A DNA stretch of 64,000 bases. It comes from Tsukamurella sp. M9C. GTDB lineage: Bacteria > Actinomycetota > Actinomycetes > Mycobacteriales > Mycobacteriaceae. Below, piece by piece: positions 1-7,689 of this stretch (the stretch's first letter is position 1; each line of letters opens with the position of its first letter). The position numbers and the translations under genes are program-made. Under the pieces are notes generated by a model. That model saw nothing but the letters and a program-made list of their open reading frames with translations. It searched no databases and was not told where the DNA came from. The stretch is taken from positions 1-64,000 of the forward strand of contig NZ_JAIULG010000019.1 in assembly GCF_020169415.1 (NCBI RefSeq). The letters run 5' to 3'.

Positions 1-110
1 GCCCCGCCCCGTCGAGAGGGCCCGCGCCGTCGTCCTCGCCGACGGTGCCCCGTCCCCCGCGGTAAGGCGGATTTCTCGCGCCCGGGCCTGCGGATACGAT
101 GGAGGGCGTT
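1..110. other. Leader region of mrp; upstream gene not assignable
   Basis: No complete gene lies here. A frame open from the window edge ends in TAA at 63-65, so this may be the tail of a CDS whose body lies outside the window; the visible residues (Pro, Ser and Arg rich) are not diagnostic. A possible -10 box TACGAT sits at 95-100, followed by GGAGGG at 101-106 just before the preferred mrp start at 111. Confidence 0.35.
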
Positions 111-1247
111 ATGAGTGCGGTTACGGAAGACGCGATCCGGTCGGCCCTGGCCACCGTGAACGACCCCGAGATCGGCAAGCCGATCACCGACCTGGGGATG
201 GTGAAGTCGGTCGCGGTGCAGGCCGATTCGTCGATCGACGTCGAGGTGTACCTGACCACCTCCGCCTGCCCGATGCGCACGCAGATCGTCGACCGCGTGC
301 GGGCGGCCGTCGCCGACGTGCCGGGCACCGGCGAGGTGCGCGTCGAGCTGGACGTGATGAACGACGAGCAGCGCGCGGAGCTGCGCAAGACGGTGCGCGG
401 CGACAAGGCCGAGCCCGTGATCCCGTTCGCCCAGCCCGGCTCGCTGACCCGCGTGTACGCGGTCGCGTCGGGCAAGGGCGGCGTGGGCAAGAGCTCCGTG
501 ACGGTGAACCTCGCGGCGTCGCTGGCCGCACGAGGGTTGTCCGTGGGCGTGCTCGACGCCGACATCTACGGCCACTCCGTGCCGCGCATGATGGGCACGG
601 ACGCGCGGCCCACCCAGGTCGACTCGATGATCATGCCGCCGCAGGCGCACGGCGTGAAGGTGATCTCGGTGGCCATGTTCACCACCGGCAACACCCCGGT
701 CGTGTGGCGCGGGCCGATGCTGCACCGTGCGCTGCAGCAGTTCCTCGCCGACGTCTTCTGGGGCGACCTCGACGTGCTGCTCCTCGACCTGCCGCCCGGC
801 ACCGGCGACGTCGCGATCTCCATCGCGCAGCTCATCCCGGGCGCGGAGATCCTCGTGGTCACGACCCCGCAGACCGCGGCCGCCGAGGTCGCCGAGCGGG
901 CCGGCGCCATCGCGCTGCAGACCCGTCAGCGCGTGGCCGGCGTCATCGAGAACATGTCCGGGCTGACGCTGCCCGACGGCACCGTCCTCGACGTCTTCGG
1001 CTCCGGCGGCGGCGAGCAGGTCGCGGCGCGGCTCACCCGCGCCGTGGGCGCCGACGTGCCCCTCCTCGGCCAGATCCCGCTGGACCCGCAACTGCGCGAG
1101 GCCGGCGACTCCGGGACCCCGGTGGTGCTCTCCGCGCCGGACTCCCCCACCGGCTCCGCCCTGCGCGCCATCGCCGACAAGCTCGCCGTCCGCAAGCGCG
1201 GCCTGGCCGGCATGTCGCTGGGGATCGACACCACCCGCCACCTCTAA
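111..1247 (+). CDS. mrp: Mrp/NBP35-family P-loop ATPase, iron-sulfur cluster carrier
   Basis: Cytosolic ATPase thought to carry and deliver Fe-S clusters. An N-terminal MIP18/DUF59 domain covers roughly residues 1-80 and contains DPEIGKPITDLGMV. It is followed by a ParA/MinD-like ATPase with the deviant Walker A GKGGVGKS at about 121-128 and the DADIYGHS and PPGTGD motifs typical of Mrp. The start at 111 is preferred over an in-frame ATG at 99 because GGAGGG (101-106) lies four bases upstream of 111. The CxxC cluster ligand pair of many Mrp proteins is not visible after IENMSG, where the sequence goes directly to LTLPDGT. In Mtb the homologue (Rv1229c) also sits near tatB/htrA/sigE. The family is certain; cluster binding is inferred. 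Confidence 0.93.
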   Translation: MSAVTEDAIRSALATVNDPEIGKPITDLGMVKSVAVQADSSIDVEVYLTTSACPMRTQIVDRVRAAVADVPGTGEVRVELDVMNDEQRAELRKTVRGDKAEPVIPFAQPGSLTRVYAVASGKGGVGKSSVTVNLAASLAARGLSVGVLDADIYGHSVPRMMGTDARPTQVDSMIMPPQAHGVKVISVAMFTTGNTPVVWRGPMLHRALQQFLADVFWGDLDVLLLDLPPGTGDVAISIAQLIPGAEILVVTTPQTAAAEVAERAGAIALQTRQRVAGVIENMSGLTLPDGTVLDVFGSGGGEQVAARLTRAVGADVPLLGQIPLDPQLREAGDSGTPVVLSAPDSPTGSALRAIADKLAVRKRGLAGMSLGIDTTRHL

Positions 1248-1313
1248 CCCGACGGTCTGCGGTCCGCTCGCGCCGCGGAGATCGAAGCCGCGGGTGGCGA
1301 TCCGCCCCTTGAT

Positions 1314-1438
1314 GCTGCCGCAGGTAGCGATCCGCCCATCCGCTGCCGAAACTCGCGTGCGCTGCCGATCCGCGGCAGCGTCCGTTGATATCAGCAGCGC
1401 GGCAGCGAGTACCGGCAGCGTGCGCCGAAGTCGGCAGC
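1314..1438. repeat. GCTGCCG/CGGCAGC repeat cluster, left copy
   Basis: Seven copies of the heptamer GCTGCCG or its complement occur in 125 bases. The core is GCTGCCGAAACTCG (1342-1355), a 4-base spacer, then the hairpin CGCTGCCG-N5-CGGCAGCG (1360-1380). The same composite recurs in the same orientation at 2501-2539 on the other side of the DUF559 gene. Including flanks, 1342-1402 and 2501-2561 match at about 49 of 61 positions by hand alignment. Confidence 0.75.
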
Positions 1439-1444
1439 GCACGA

Positions 1445-2374
1445 TCACGCGGCCGACGGGATGATCCCGTTGCGCGCCATCGCGGGGAGGAGCAAGCGAC
1501 GCAGGCCGTCGTTCGCGTTGAGCACTCGCCAACGCCAACGGACCACCTCGATCCCCGCGTCCGCGAACAGCTCGTGGCGACGCTTCTCCTCGGCCATCGC
1601 GGCGTCCACGTCCGCGGGCTCGTCGCCGTATTTGCCGCGGCCGTCGAACTCGCCGGTCATCGCGCCCCAGTCGAAATCGGCGTAGAAGAGCTCGTCGCCG
1701 AGGATGCGCGGCACCTGCAGGCGCGGCATCGGGAGGCGGGCCGACAGCATCTGCATGCGCGACAGCGACTCACCGGCCGATTCGCTGCACTCCACGGACA
1801 AGGCGAGCGCCCGGCGGGCGAGCGCCGCACCCCGGCAGCGGCCCAGCATCGCGATGCAGTCCTCCAACTGCGCCAGCGGCACCGGGGCCGGTTCCTCCGG
1901 TTGCCCGAACCGCGGTACCAGACGAACCGCGTCGAAGGCGACGACTGCGCGCTCGAGTCCGCCGGTCATGGCCGCATCCACCGCCGTGCGACACCGGGTG
2001 GTCACGCACACGCCGTCGCGGATCATCGTGTGCTCCGCGGGCAACGGCCGCGCGTGCACGTGCAGATTGCGTCGTCGGTACCCACCGCTCGTGCGGTCGA
2101 TCGTGAAATGGACGTACCTCCGCTCGGGCCGGAGGAAGGGAATTCCGTGGAGGGCCGCAGCGCTTTCGTGACTGACCACACCGTCGCAGGTCAATGCGGT
2201 CGCTCGCACCCGATCGCGGTCCCTCACCCAGACCGGTGCGTCGTCGTCGCGCACGCCGTAGACACCGTGCGCGAGCCGCTGGATCTCTTCCTCGGAGGCA
2301 CGCGCGATCCGCGTGTCACTCCACCCCATCGCCGTGAGCTGTCGCCGTGTCCAGATCTCCCCCATGCGGACCAT
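1445..2374 (-). CDS. AbiEi-like N-terminal / DUF559 (Vsr-like) domain protein
   Basis: About 309 residues. The N-terminus (MGEIWTRRQLTAMGWSD to GVYGV) resembles the winged-helix start of type IV AbiEi antitoxin-like proteins. The middle carries the SHESAAALHGIPFL and HVHARPL segments usual in these actinobacterial proteins. The C-terminus (FYADFDWGAMTGEFDGRGKY to VVRWRWR) looks like a DUF559/Vsr-type PD-(D/E)xK nuclease-like fold with GEFDGRGKY as the active-site region. The start at 2374 (MVRMGEIW) was chosen because upstream codons reach into non-coding sequence; 2365 is an alternative. No toxin partner is adjacent. Direct repeats on both sides (1314-1438 and 2479-2557) suggest a mobile or recombination-prone cassette. 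Biological role unknown. Confidence 0.75.
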   Translation of the reverse strand: MVRMGEIWTRRQLTAMGWSDTRIARASEEEIQRLAHGVYGVRDDDAPVWVRDRDRVRATALTCDGVVSHESAAALHGIPFLRPERRYVHFTIDRTSGGYRRRNLHVHARPLPAEHTMIRDGVCVTTRCRTAVDAAMTGGLERAVVAFDAVRLVPRFGQPEEPAPVPLAQLEDCIAMLGRCRGAALARRALALSVECSESAGESLSRMQMLSARLPMPRLQVPRILGDELFYADFDWGAMTGEFDGRGKYGDEPADVDAAMAEEKRRHELFADAGIEVVRWRWRVLNANDGLRRLLLPAMARNGIIPSAA

Positions 2375-2478
2375 TGAACCCGGGTGACTCCGCCCGGCTG
2401 ACGCCCGTGACCGAGTTATCCACAACTTCAGCGTTATCCACAGGCCGCCCCGCACCCGTCGGGACGAGCAACGTCGCC

Positions 2479-2561
2479 GCTGCCGCGAACGAGCTTGAAA
2501 GCTGCCGAAACTCGTCAGCGCTGCCGGTAGTCGGCAGCGTTCGCAGATGTCGGCAGCGCGG
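2479..2561. repeat. GCTGCCG/CGGCAGC repeat cluster, right copy
   Basis: Five copies of GCTGCCG/CGGCAGC lie here. GCTGCCGAAACTCG is at 2501-2514, followed after four bases by the hairpin CGCTGCCG-N5-CGGCAGCG at 2519-2539. Spacing and orientation are identical to the left copy at 1342-1380. Confidence 0.75.
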
Positions 2562-2607
2562 CCCTGAACTCGGCGGGAATTCGCGGGCCACCGGAGGTTC
2601 GGACGCG

Positions 2608-3099
2608 CTACGTCGCGTCGACGTCGAAGGGCGGGCGCTCCTCGGGGGCCAGCGGCTTGTGCATCCGCGGCATGGTGGGCATCGGGCCGGCCGGGACCTC
2701 GGGCAGCGCCTTCTCCAACGAGGCGACGGGCGCGACGGGGGCGACGGGCGCGGCCGCGTCGACCGCCTTGCGCAGGTTCAGCGCATCAGCGGTGGAGCGC
2801 ACCTGATCGCTCATCTCGCGGATCACGGAGTCGTCGCCGTTCAGGAGGTGCTTGGTGACGATCGCCGTCGGCGTCATGCCGCGCAGGTTCTGGATCTGCT
2901 GCAGGGGCTCGCGGATCGCATCGAAATCGCCGCCCATCTCGTCCTTGAGCTGCTGCGTCGCGCCGGTGGCGTAGTCGCGCACCTGCCGCAGCGCCGTGAA
3001 GAACCAGTTGACCGCGCCCGGGAGTCGCTCCGGCCCCAGGATCACCAGACCCACGACGACCAGCATGAGGATCTCCCCCATACCGAGATTCGAGAACAC
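2608..3099 (-). CDS. tatB: Sec-independent protein translocase subunit TatB
   Basis: Component of the twin-arginine translocase that receives folded Tat substrates together with TatC. Residues about 5-22 form the single N-terminal membrane helix, followed by the diagnostic GPERLPG hinge and an amphipathic helix ([18 protein letters not shown]). The acidic and Pro-rich tail ends at 163 residues, a normal TatB length. The start is GTG at 3099, six bases downstream of TAGCAT, so the gene may also be transcribed alone as a leaderless mRNA. It lies 60 bases downstream of htrA, in the sigE-rseA-htrA-tatB order known from Mtb (Rv1221-Rv1224). At least one protein in this window, the GMC oxidoreductase at 20408-21979, has a twin-arginine signal. 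Confidence 0.95.
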   Translation of the reverse strand: MFSNLGMGEILMLVVVGLVILGPERLPGAVNWFFTALRQVRDYATGATQQLKDEMGGDFDAIREPLQQIQNLRGMTPTAIVTKHLLNGDDSVIREMSDQVRSTADALNLRKAVDAAAPVAPVAPVASLEKALPEVPAGPMPTMPRMHKPLAPEERPPFDVDAT

Positions 3100-3105
3100 C
3101 CCGCC

Positions 3106-3111
3106 ATGCTA
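3106..3111 (-). promoter_or_regulatory. -10 box TAGCAT, predicted leaderless start of tatB
   Basis: On the minus strand TAGCAT is followed by GGCGGG (six bases) and the GTG of tatB at 3099. This spacing places the transcription start at or next to the initiation codon. GGCGGG could alternatively act as a weak ribosome binding site in a transcript from upstream. Confidence 0.45.
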
Positions 3112-3159
3112 CGGGAAGCTCAGGAGCTCACGCACCTCGCGGCGGCCCGGCCCGGCCCC

Positions 3160-4635
3160 TCAGCTCAGCGGTTCGGGCGTGACCTTGATCGGGACCTGCC
3201 GGCCGTCGCGGGCGACGGTCACCGTCGTCTCCTTGCCGACGCCGACGGCGCGGATCGCGACGATCACGTCGGCGGCCTCGGCGACCTCGGTGTCGCCGAC
3301 CTTGGTGATGACGTCGCCCTCGCGGATGCCGGCCTTCTCGGCGGCGCCGCCCTTCTTCACGTTCTCGACGCGCACGCCGGACGCAGCCTCGTTGCTCACC
3401 TCGCGGCCGTTGATGCCGAGGTCGGCGTGGACCACCTTCTGGCCGCGGATGATCGACTCGGCGATCGGCCACGCGACGTTCGACGCGATGGCGAAGTTCA
3501 GGCCGATCGACCCGGCGCCGCCCGGGGACAGCCCGAGCGTGTTGATACCGATCTGCCGCCCCTGCAGGTCCAGCAGCGGGCCGCCGGAGTTGCCGGGGTT
3601 GATGGCGGCGTCGGTCTGCACGGAGTCGAAGGTCGCGGGCGGGTTCGGGCCGCTCGCGGGCCCCTGCACCGGACGGTGCGTCGCGGACACGACGCCGGAG
3701 GTGACGGTGCGCCGTAGCCCCAGCGGCGAGCCGATGGCGACGACCTGCTGGCCGGCCGCGAGCTCCCCGGAGTCGCCGCGGGCGATCTGCTGCAGCCCGT
3801 CGACGGAGACCTTGACGACGGCCACGTCGGTGTACGGGTCGGTCCCGACGAGCTGCGCCGGGGTGCGGGTGCCGTTGAAGAAGACGACCTCGATCTTGGC
3901 GTCCTTGTTGGTGGACGCGGTCTCGACGACGTGGTTGTTGGTCATGATGTAGCCGCGCTCGGCGTCGATCACGGAGCCGGAGCCCGTCTCGCCGGACGTC
4001 TTGGTGCGCACCTCGATGGTCACGACGCTCGGCCCGACCTTGCCGACCATGGAGGCCACGGCGCCCGCGTCGGCCGGCGGGCCCTGCGCCGCCGGCAGCG
4101 ACGCCCGCGAGTCGGTGAGCTTCTCGATCGTGGTGCCGGTGATCCGGCCGATGGCGCCGCCGAGCAGGCCGATGACCAGCGCCAGCACGCCGAGGACCGC
4201 GAGTGCGCGGATCGATACGCGCCGCCCGAAGAGGACGTCGCGGACGCCGAGCTGCTCCGGATCCGGCTGCGGGACCGCCCGCGGCGGCGCCGTGACGCCG
4301 GGCTCGCCGATCCCGGCGAGCGAGTCGGTGTCGCGCCACGGATCCTCGGGCTCGGGCTCCGGCTCGGGCACGAGCGGACCCGCGTACGGGTCGCGCTGCA
4401 GCGCCTCGGGGGCGCCCGGAGGGCGGGAGAAGGCCTCGGTGAGCACCGGGTCGGGGGCGGCGGCCTGCGGCTGCGGCCCGCGGGCGGTGGTGGCGCTGCG
4501 GACGGACTCGGGCGCGAAGGCACCGTCGACCCCGTCCGGCCTGCCGAAGACGACCTGCTCCCCCTCGGACACCGAGGGACGGTACGTGGGGCGCGGCTCC
4601 AGGCGCGGACGCCGAGTGTCGGGTTCGGAGGTCAC
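3160..4635 (-). CDS. htrA: HtrA-family membrane-anchored serine protease with PDZ domain
   Basis: Envelope quality-control protease of 491 residues. A long cytoplasmic N-terminus rich in Pro, Glu and Asp (1-140) precedes one membrane helix (about 141-162). A trypsin-like protease domain outside the membrane has the triad His235 (TNNHVVE), Asp270 (YTDVAVV) and Ser350 (NPGNSGGPL). A C-terminal PDZ domain (about 395-485) contains GGAAEKAGIREGDVI. The GTG start lies 10 bases after the rseA stop. Position and architecture match Mtb HtrA (Rv1223), which acts downstream of SigE. A tract encoding PEPEPEPE at about residues 90-97 is simple coding repetition. Confidence 0.93.
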   Translation of the reverse strand: MTSEPDTRRPRLEPRPTYRPSVSEGEQVVFGRPDGVDGAFAPESVRSATTARGPQPQAAAPDPVLTEAFSRPPGAPEALQRDPYAGPLVPEPEPEPEDPWRDTDSLAGIGEPGVTAPPRAVPQPDPEQLGVRDVLFGRRVSIRALAVLGVLALVIGLLGGAIGRITGTTIEKLTDSRASLPAAQGPPADAGAVASMVGKVGPSVVTIEVRTKTSGETGSGSVIDAERGYIMTNNHVVETASTNKDAKIEVVFFNGTRTPAQLVGTDPYTDVAVVKVSVDGLQQIARGDSGELAAGQQVVAIGSPLGLRRTVTSGVVSATHRPVQGPASGPNPPATFDSVQTDAAINPGNSGGPLLDLQGRQIGINTLGLSPGGAGSIGLNFAIASNVAWPIAESIIRGQKVVHADLGINGREVSNEAASGVRVENVKKGGAAEKAGIREGDVITKVGDTEVAEAADVIVAIRAVGVGKETTVTVARDGRQVPIKVTPEPLS

Positions 4636-4645
4636 GGAGTCGAAT

Positions 4646-5026
4646 CTACCGAGCGTTCCGCCGCCGGCCGCGCTTGTTGCGCTCGTCGCGTCGCGAGGCC
4701 TCGGGCGTGAACGTCGGGAAACCGTCGAACGGCGGGCGACCCGTGTGGCAATCGGTGGGGATCTGGGACAGCTGGCCCAGCAGCCGGTGCGGCACGGTGA
4801 TCTCGCCGGACTCGCGCAGCGCGGTGCGGACCTGCCGCTGCGCGTCGACCTCCGCCGCGCACACGGCGCACTGGGAGATGTGGGTCCCGGCGCGCAGGTG
4901 CGCGTTCATCCGCAGCTCGCCGTCGACGAACGCGACGACCGCCTCGTAGGCGAGGTGCTCGGTGGACGAGAACTCGCCCGGGCGACGCGAGAAGGCGCGC
5001 TTGATACTGCCACTGAGGTGCTCCAC
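4646..5026 (-). CDS. rseA: Zinc-binding anti-sigma factor RseA
   Basis: Anti-sigma factor that holds SigE inactive until envelope stress. The ZAS-type motif HISQCAVC (His-x3-Cys-x2-Cys) follows the conserved AFVDGELRMNAHLRAG helix, just as in Mtb RseA (Rv1222). No membrane segment is visible, so it is cytosolic. The start is set at GTG 5026 (VEHLSGSI, 126 residues) because GGAGGGG lies a few bases upstream; a longer form from 5077 has no comparable site. It lies 118 bases downstream of sigE and 10 bases upstream of htrA. The basic tail (RRDERNKRGRRRNAR) is typical of the family. In Mtb the protein is phosphorylated and degraded by ClpC1P2, which cannot be judged here. Confidence 0.92.
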   Translation of the reverse strand: MEHLSGSIKRAFSRRPGEFSSTEHLAYEAVVAFVDGELRMNAHLRAGTHISQCAVCAAEVDAQRQVRTALRESGEITVPHRLLGQLSQIPTDCHTGRPPFDGFPTFTPEASRRDERNKRGRRRNAR

Positions 5027-5144
5027 GCGCTCCCCTCCTCTGCTCGGTCCGATGGCGTACTGCGGATCTACCGCCACAGTACCTGCACTCCTCTACCCAA
5101 CGAGCCGAGTCGCTCGGGAGTTCCCGACGGTGCCGGGCGCGCGC

Positions 5145-5798
5145 TCAGTAGGCGAGCGCGGCGCTGCTGGTCAGACCCTGATTCGCCAGGGCCTCGCGGA
5201 TGGATTTGCGACCGCGGTGGATGCGCGAACGGACGGTGCCGAGCTTCACGCCCAGGGTGGCCGCGACCTCCTCGTACGAGAGGCCCTCGATGTCGGCGAG
5301 GACGACGGCGGCGCGGAACTCCGGCGCCAGCGCGTCGAGCGCGTTCTGCAGCTGCGGGCCGAGGTTGGCGTCCGCGTAGATCTGGCCGGGGTCCGGGTCG
5401 GACGACGGTACGCGCTCGTAGTCCTCCGGCAGCGCCTCCATGCGGATGCGGTTGCGGCGGCGGACCATGTCCAGGAACAGGTTCGTGGTGATGCGGTGCA
5501 GCCAGCCCTCGAAGGTGCCGGGCTCGTAGTTCTGCAGGCTGCGGAAGACGCGGATGAAGGTCTCCTGCGTGAGGTCCTCGGCGTCCTGCGCGTTGCCGGA
5601 GAGGCGGTAGGCCAGGCGGTACACGCGGTCGGCGTGCTCGCGGACGAGCTCGTCCCAGGTGGGCATGTCAGCACGGTCGCCCGACGCATCGAATGCGGCG
5701 GTACCCGCGGGTTCGGCGGCGCGCTCGTCGTCGAACGTCGCGTACGCAGCCTGGGGCTGCGGCTCCTGCCGGGGTCCGGCCTTGCGGGCCAGGGCCAT
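5145..5798 (-). CDS. sigE: ECF RNA polymerase sigma factor SigE
   Basis: Extracytoplasmic-function sigma factor of 217 residues. Region 2 is seen in [19 protein letters not shown] with TFIRVFRSL (core binding and -10 recognition), and region 4 in [20 protein letters not shown] (helix-turn-helix for the -35). An acidic, Ala-rich N-terminal extension of about 45 residues resembles Mtb SigE. It is read from ATG 5798 behind a strong GAGGAGGAG site. It is divergent from the O-methyltransferase at 6041, as sigE is from Rv1220c in Mtb. A SigH-type promoter (GGGAACA-N17-GTT) lies at 5850-5876, suggesting heat or oxidative-stress input. Confidence 0.95.
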   Translation of the reverse strand: MALARKAGPRQEPQPQAAYATFDDERAAEPAGTAAFDASGDRADMPTWDELVREHADRVYRLAYRLSGNAQDAEDLTQETFIRVFRSLQNYEPGTFEGWLHRITTNLFLDMVRRRNRIRMEALPEDYERVPSSDPDPGQIYADANLGPQLQNALDALAPEFRAAVVLADIEGLSYEEVAATLGVKLGTVRSRIHRGRKSIREALANQGLTSSAALAY

Positions 5799-5849
5799 GC
5801 GCTCCTCCTCGTGCCTCCGCCGGACGGCGGGGCGCTCTTACTACTGCAG

Positions 5850-5876
5850 AACTCCCGGAGTGACCGTTTTGTTCCC
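5850..5876 (-). promoter_or_regulatory. SigH/SigE-type ECF promoter of sigE
   Basis: On the minus strand GGGAACA (5876-5870), 17 bases, then GTT (5852-5850) matches the mycobacterial SigH-type consensus GGGAAYA-N16/17-GTT. It would give a leader of about 45 bases containing the GAGGAGGAG ribosome binding site. In Mtb one of the sigE promoters is SigH dependent, so the match is expected from family knowledge. Confidence 0.65.
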
Positions 5877-6028
5877 ACGATCGGCAATTCCAGGTCGGGC
5901 GTTCTTCACTGTCCGATACCTTTCCCTGCCGCGGTGTGGGAGCGCTGATTCCTCCCTGAGTGTTGCCTGTGCATACATCGCCTTTGCTAACGATCGCGTC
6001 ACGGCGGGGTGACCGGTGGGCGACGGGC

Positions 6029-6034
6029 TACGAT
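6029..6034 (+). promoter_or_regulatory. -10 box TACGAT, predicted leaderless start
   Basis: TACGAT followed by six bases (TGCGGC) and the GTG at 6041. There is no ribosome binding site, which fits a leaderless transcript of the methyltransferase gene. Confidence 0.6.
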
Positions 6035-6040
6035 TGCGGC

Positions 6041-6694
6041 GTGTCCAACTCCGCCGCATCCGCCCTCGTCACGTACGCCGAGAACGCCATCGTCGAGGAC
6101 GAGGCGATGTCCTCCGCCCGCGAGCGGGCCGCCGACCTGGGCGTCGACGCCGTCTCCCCGTCCGTGGGCGCGCTGCTGTCGGTGCTGGCCGCGGCGGGCG
6201 GCGCGAAGTCCGTGGTCGAGGTCGGGACGGGCGCCGGCATCAGCGGCCTGTGGCTGCTCTCCGGCATGCGCCCCGATTCGGTGCTGACCACGATCGACTC
6301 GGAGCAGGAGTTCCAGGCCGCCGCGAAGATCGGCTTCCAGCAGGCCGGCATCGCCGCGAACCGCACGCGCCTCATCAACGGCCACGCACTCGACGTGCTC
6401 CCCCGGCTCGCCGACGCCGCCTACGACCTCATCTTCATCGACGGCGAGCCCGTCGACCACCCGCGCTACGTCGTCGACGCGGTGCGCCTCCTCCGCCCCG
6501 GCGGGGTCGTGGTGGTCAACCTCGGCGACGCGGGCTACCGCATCCCCGATCCGGAGGCCTACGACGACGAGGCCTTCGCCGCCCGCGAGGCCACCCGCAT
6601 CATCGCCGCCGACGAGAACCTGCTCCCCGTCATCCTCCCCCTGGGCGGCGGCCTCATCGCCGCCGCGAAGGCCTTCGTCCCCCCGGAGCAGTAG
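6041..6694 (+). CDS. SAM-dependent O-methyltransferase (Rv1220c type)
   Basis: Class I methyltransferase of 217 residues in the caffeoyl-CoA/catechol O-methyltransferase-like family 3. The SAM-binding glycine loop is [16 protein letters not shown], acidic ribose contacts lie in TTIDSEQEF, and the post-loop [10 protein letters not shown] carries the metal-associated Asp. The substrate is unknown. GTG at 6041 is preferred to an upstream ATG at 5960 because TACGAT ends seven bases before it (leaderless geometry) and similarity to relatives begins at [16 protein letters not shown]. The gene is divergent from sigE, conserving the Rv1220c/sigE arrangement of Mtb. Confidence 0.85.
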   Translation: MSNSAASALVTYAENAIVEDEAMSSARERAADLGVDAVSPSVGALLSVLAAAGGAKSVVEVGTGAGISGLWLLSGMRPDSVLTTIDSEQEFQAAAKIGFQQAGIAANRTRLINGHALDVLPRLADAAYDLIFIDGEPVDHPRYVVDAVRLLRPGGVVVVNLGDAGYRIPDPEAYDDEAFAAREATRIIAADENLLPVILPLGGGLIAAAKAFVPPEQ

Positions 6695-6763
6695 TCCGGC
6701 CCCGTTCCCCGGTCCGACGGTCCGCGGCGCCCGCCCCACGGCGGGTCCCATCGCCCGTTCCTA

Positions 6764-6807
6764 GCGGTTTCGGCGGCGCTCACCTGCGATTTCCCCGCCG
6801 AAACCGC
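6764..6807. terminator. Inverted repeat between convergent genes
   Basis: GCGGTTTCGGCGG (6764-6776) and its exact complement CCGCCGAAACCGC (6795-6807) form a 13-bp stem with an 18-base loop. It sits between the stop of the O-methyltransferase (6694, plus) and the stop of the SGNH hydrolase (6875, minus), so a bidirectional terminator is the simplest reading. There is no T tract. It also lies at the junction of two synteny blocks, so a dispersed repeat remains possible. Confidence 0.5.
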
Positions 6808-6874
6808 AGGGAACCGTGACGCCTCGGTGGATACCGGATCTGTCACCCATGGTCACGATGACATAGCCGACGGG

Positions 6875-7681
6875 TCAGGACAGCTCGCCCGCCGCCTCCG
6901 GCTCGCCGGCGTCCACCCCGACGGGCCGCAGCAGCGTCGGGTACTTCGGCGGCAGGCCGTCGCCGGTGGAGATGCCGCGCACCCGGCGCGAGATCCACGG
7001 GTAGGCGAACTCGCGCCGCCACTTCCGCTTGATCTCGCGGTCCTCGGCGGGCGTGATCACGGGCTCGGGCCCCAGGTCGGGGACCTCCAGCGCATGCGGC
7101 ACGCCCAGCACGTCGAGCACCTCGATCGCCATCCGCAGGTGCCCGGGCTGCGACATGTGGATGCGGTCGAACTCCCACATCCGCAGGTCGCGATACTCCT
7201 TCATCCGCCAGTAGTCGAGCAGCAGCAGCCCCCGGTCGGCGGCGATCTCGCGGACCAGCTCGTTGTAGATCGCGAAGCGGCCGCGGAGCGCGCCGAAGAT
7301 CCCGCTGCCGTGGGTGTCCGCGGCGGTCCACACCACCACCGTCGCGCCGGAGTCCACGAGCCGCGACAGCAGCGCATCGTAGGCGGAGACCACCGCATCC
7401 ACGTCCACCGACGGTCGGATCAGGTCGTTCGCCCCGGCGTACACCGTCACCAGATCCGGCGCCAACTCCAGGCACGGCTCCAGCTGTTCGTCGACGATCT
7501 GGTCCATCTTCTTGCCGCGGATCGCCAGGTTCGCGTACCCGAAATCCGCGGAGCGCGACGCCAGCACCTCGGCGACCCGGTCGGACCAGCCCCGGTACTC
7601 GTGGGTCCCCGTCGGATCGGGGTCGCCGACCCCCTCGGTGAACGAGTCCCCGATCGCCACGTACCGCAGGAAGTCAGTCAC
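6875..7681 (-). CDS. SGNH/GDSL-family hydrolase
   Basis: Esterase/lipase-like hydrolase of 268 residues. Block I GDSFTEG has the nucleophile Ser13, a Gly lies in the NLAIRGKKMDQ region, block III is GANDLIRP, and the C-terminal Asp-x-x-His is FDRIHMS. No signal peptide is seen, so it is probably cytosolic. The start is GTG at 7681, eight bases after the stop of manB and at the end of the rmlD-wbbL-manB run. The substrate cannot be named; the context suggests handling of cell-wall or acylated sugars. The C-terminus has a conserved basic stretch (REIKRKWRREFAYPWISRR) seen in actinobacterial relatives. Confidence 0.8.
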   Translation of the reverse strand: MTDFLRYVAIGDSFTEGVGDPDPTGTHEYRGWSDRVAEVLASRSADFGYANLAIRGKKMDQIVDEQLEPCLELAPDLVTVYAGANDLIRPSVDVDAVVSAYDALLSRLVDSGATVVVWTAADTHGSGIFGALRGRFAIYNELVREIAADRGLLLLDYWRMKEYRDLRMWEFDRIHMSQPGHLRMAIEVLDVLGVPHALEVPDLGPEPVITPAEDREIKRKWRREFAYPWISRRVRGISTGDGLPPKYPTLLRPVGVDAGEPEAAGELS

Positions 7682-7689
7682 CGGAGCCC

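Noticed and set aside
2347-3717. Long open frame on the plus strand opposite tatB and htrA
   Set aside because: High GC content keeps antisense frames open. The sequence is Arg/Gly/His-rich with no recognisable domain, while tatB and htrA on the other strand have clear motifs. Many similar antisense frames occur throughout the window (for example opposite accD5, lhr, mno) and were left out for the same reason.
4348-4375. CTCGGGCTC-type tandem repeat
   Set aside because: It lies inside htrA and encodes the Pro-Glu repeat PEPEPEPE of the cytoplasmic linker; simple coding repetition.
4636-4648. TAGATT-N7-GTG as a leaderless promoter for htrA
   Set aside because: The TAG is the stop codon of rseA, so the match is partly forced by coding; htrA is more simply read from the sigE-rseA transcript.
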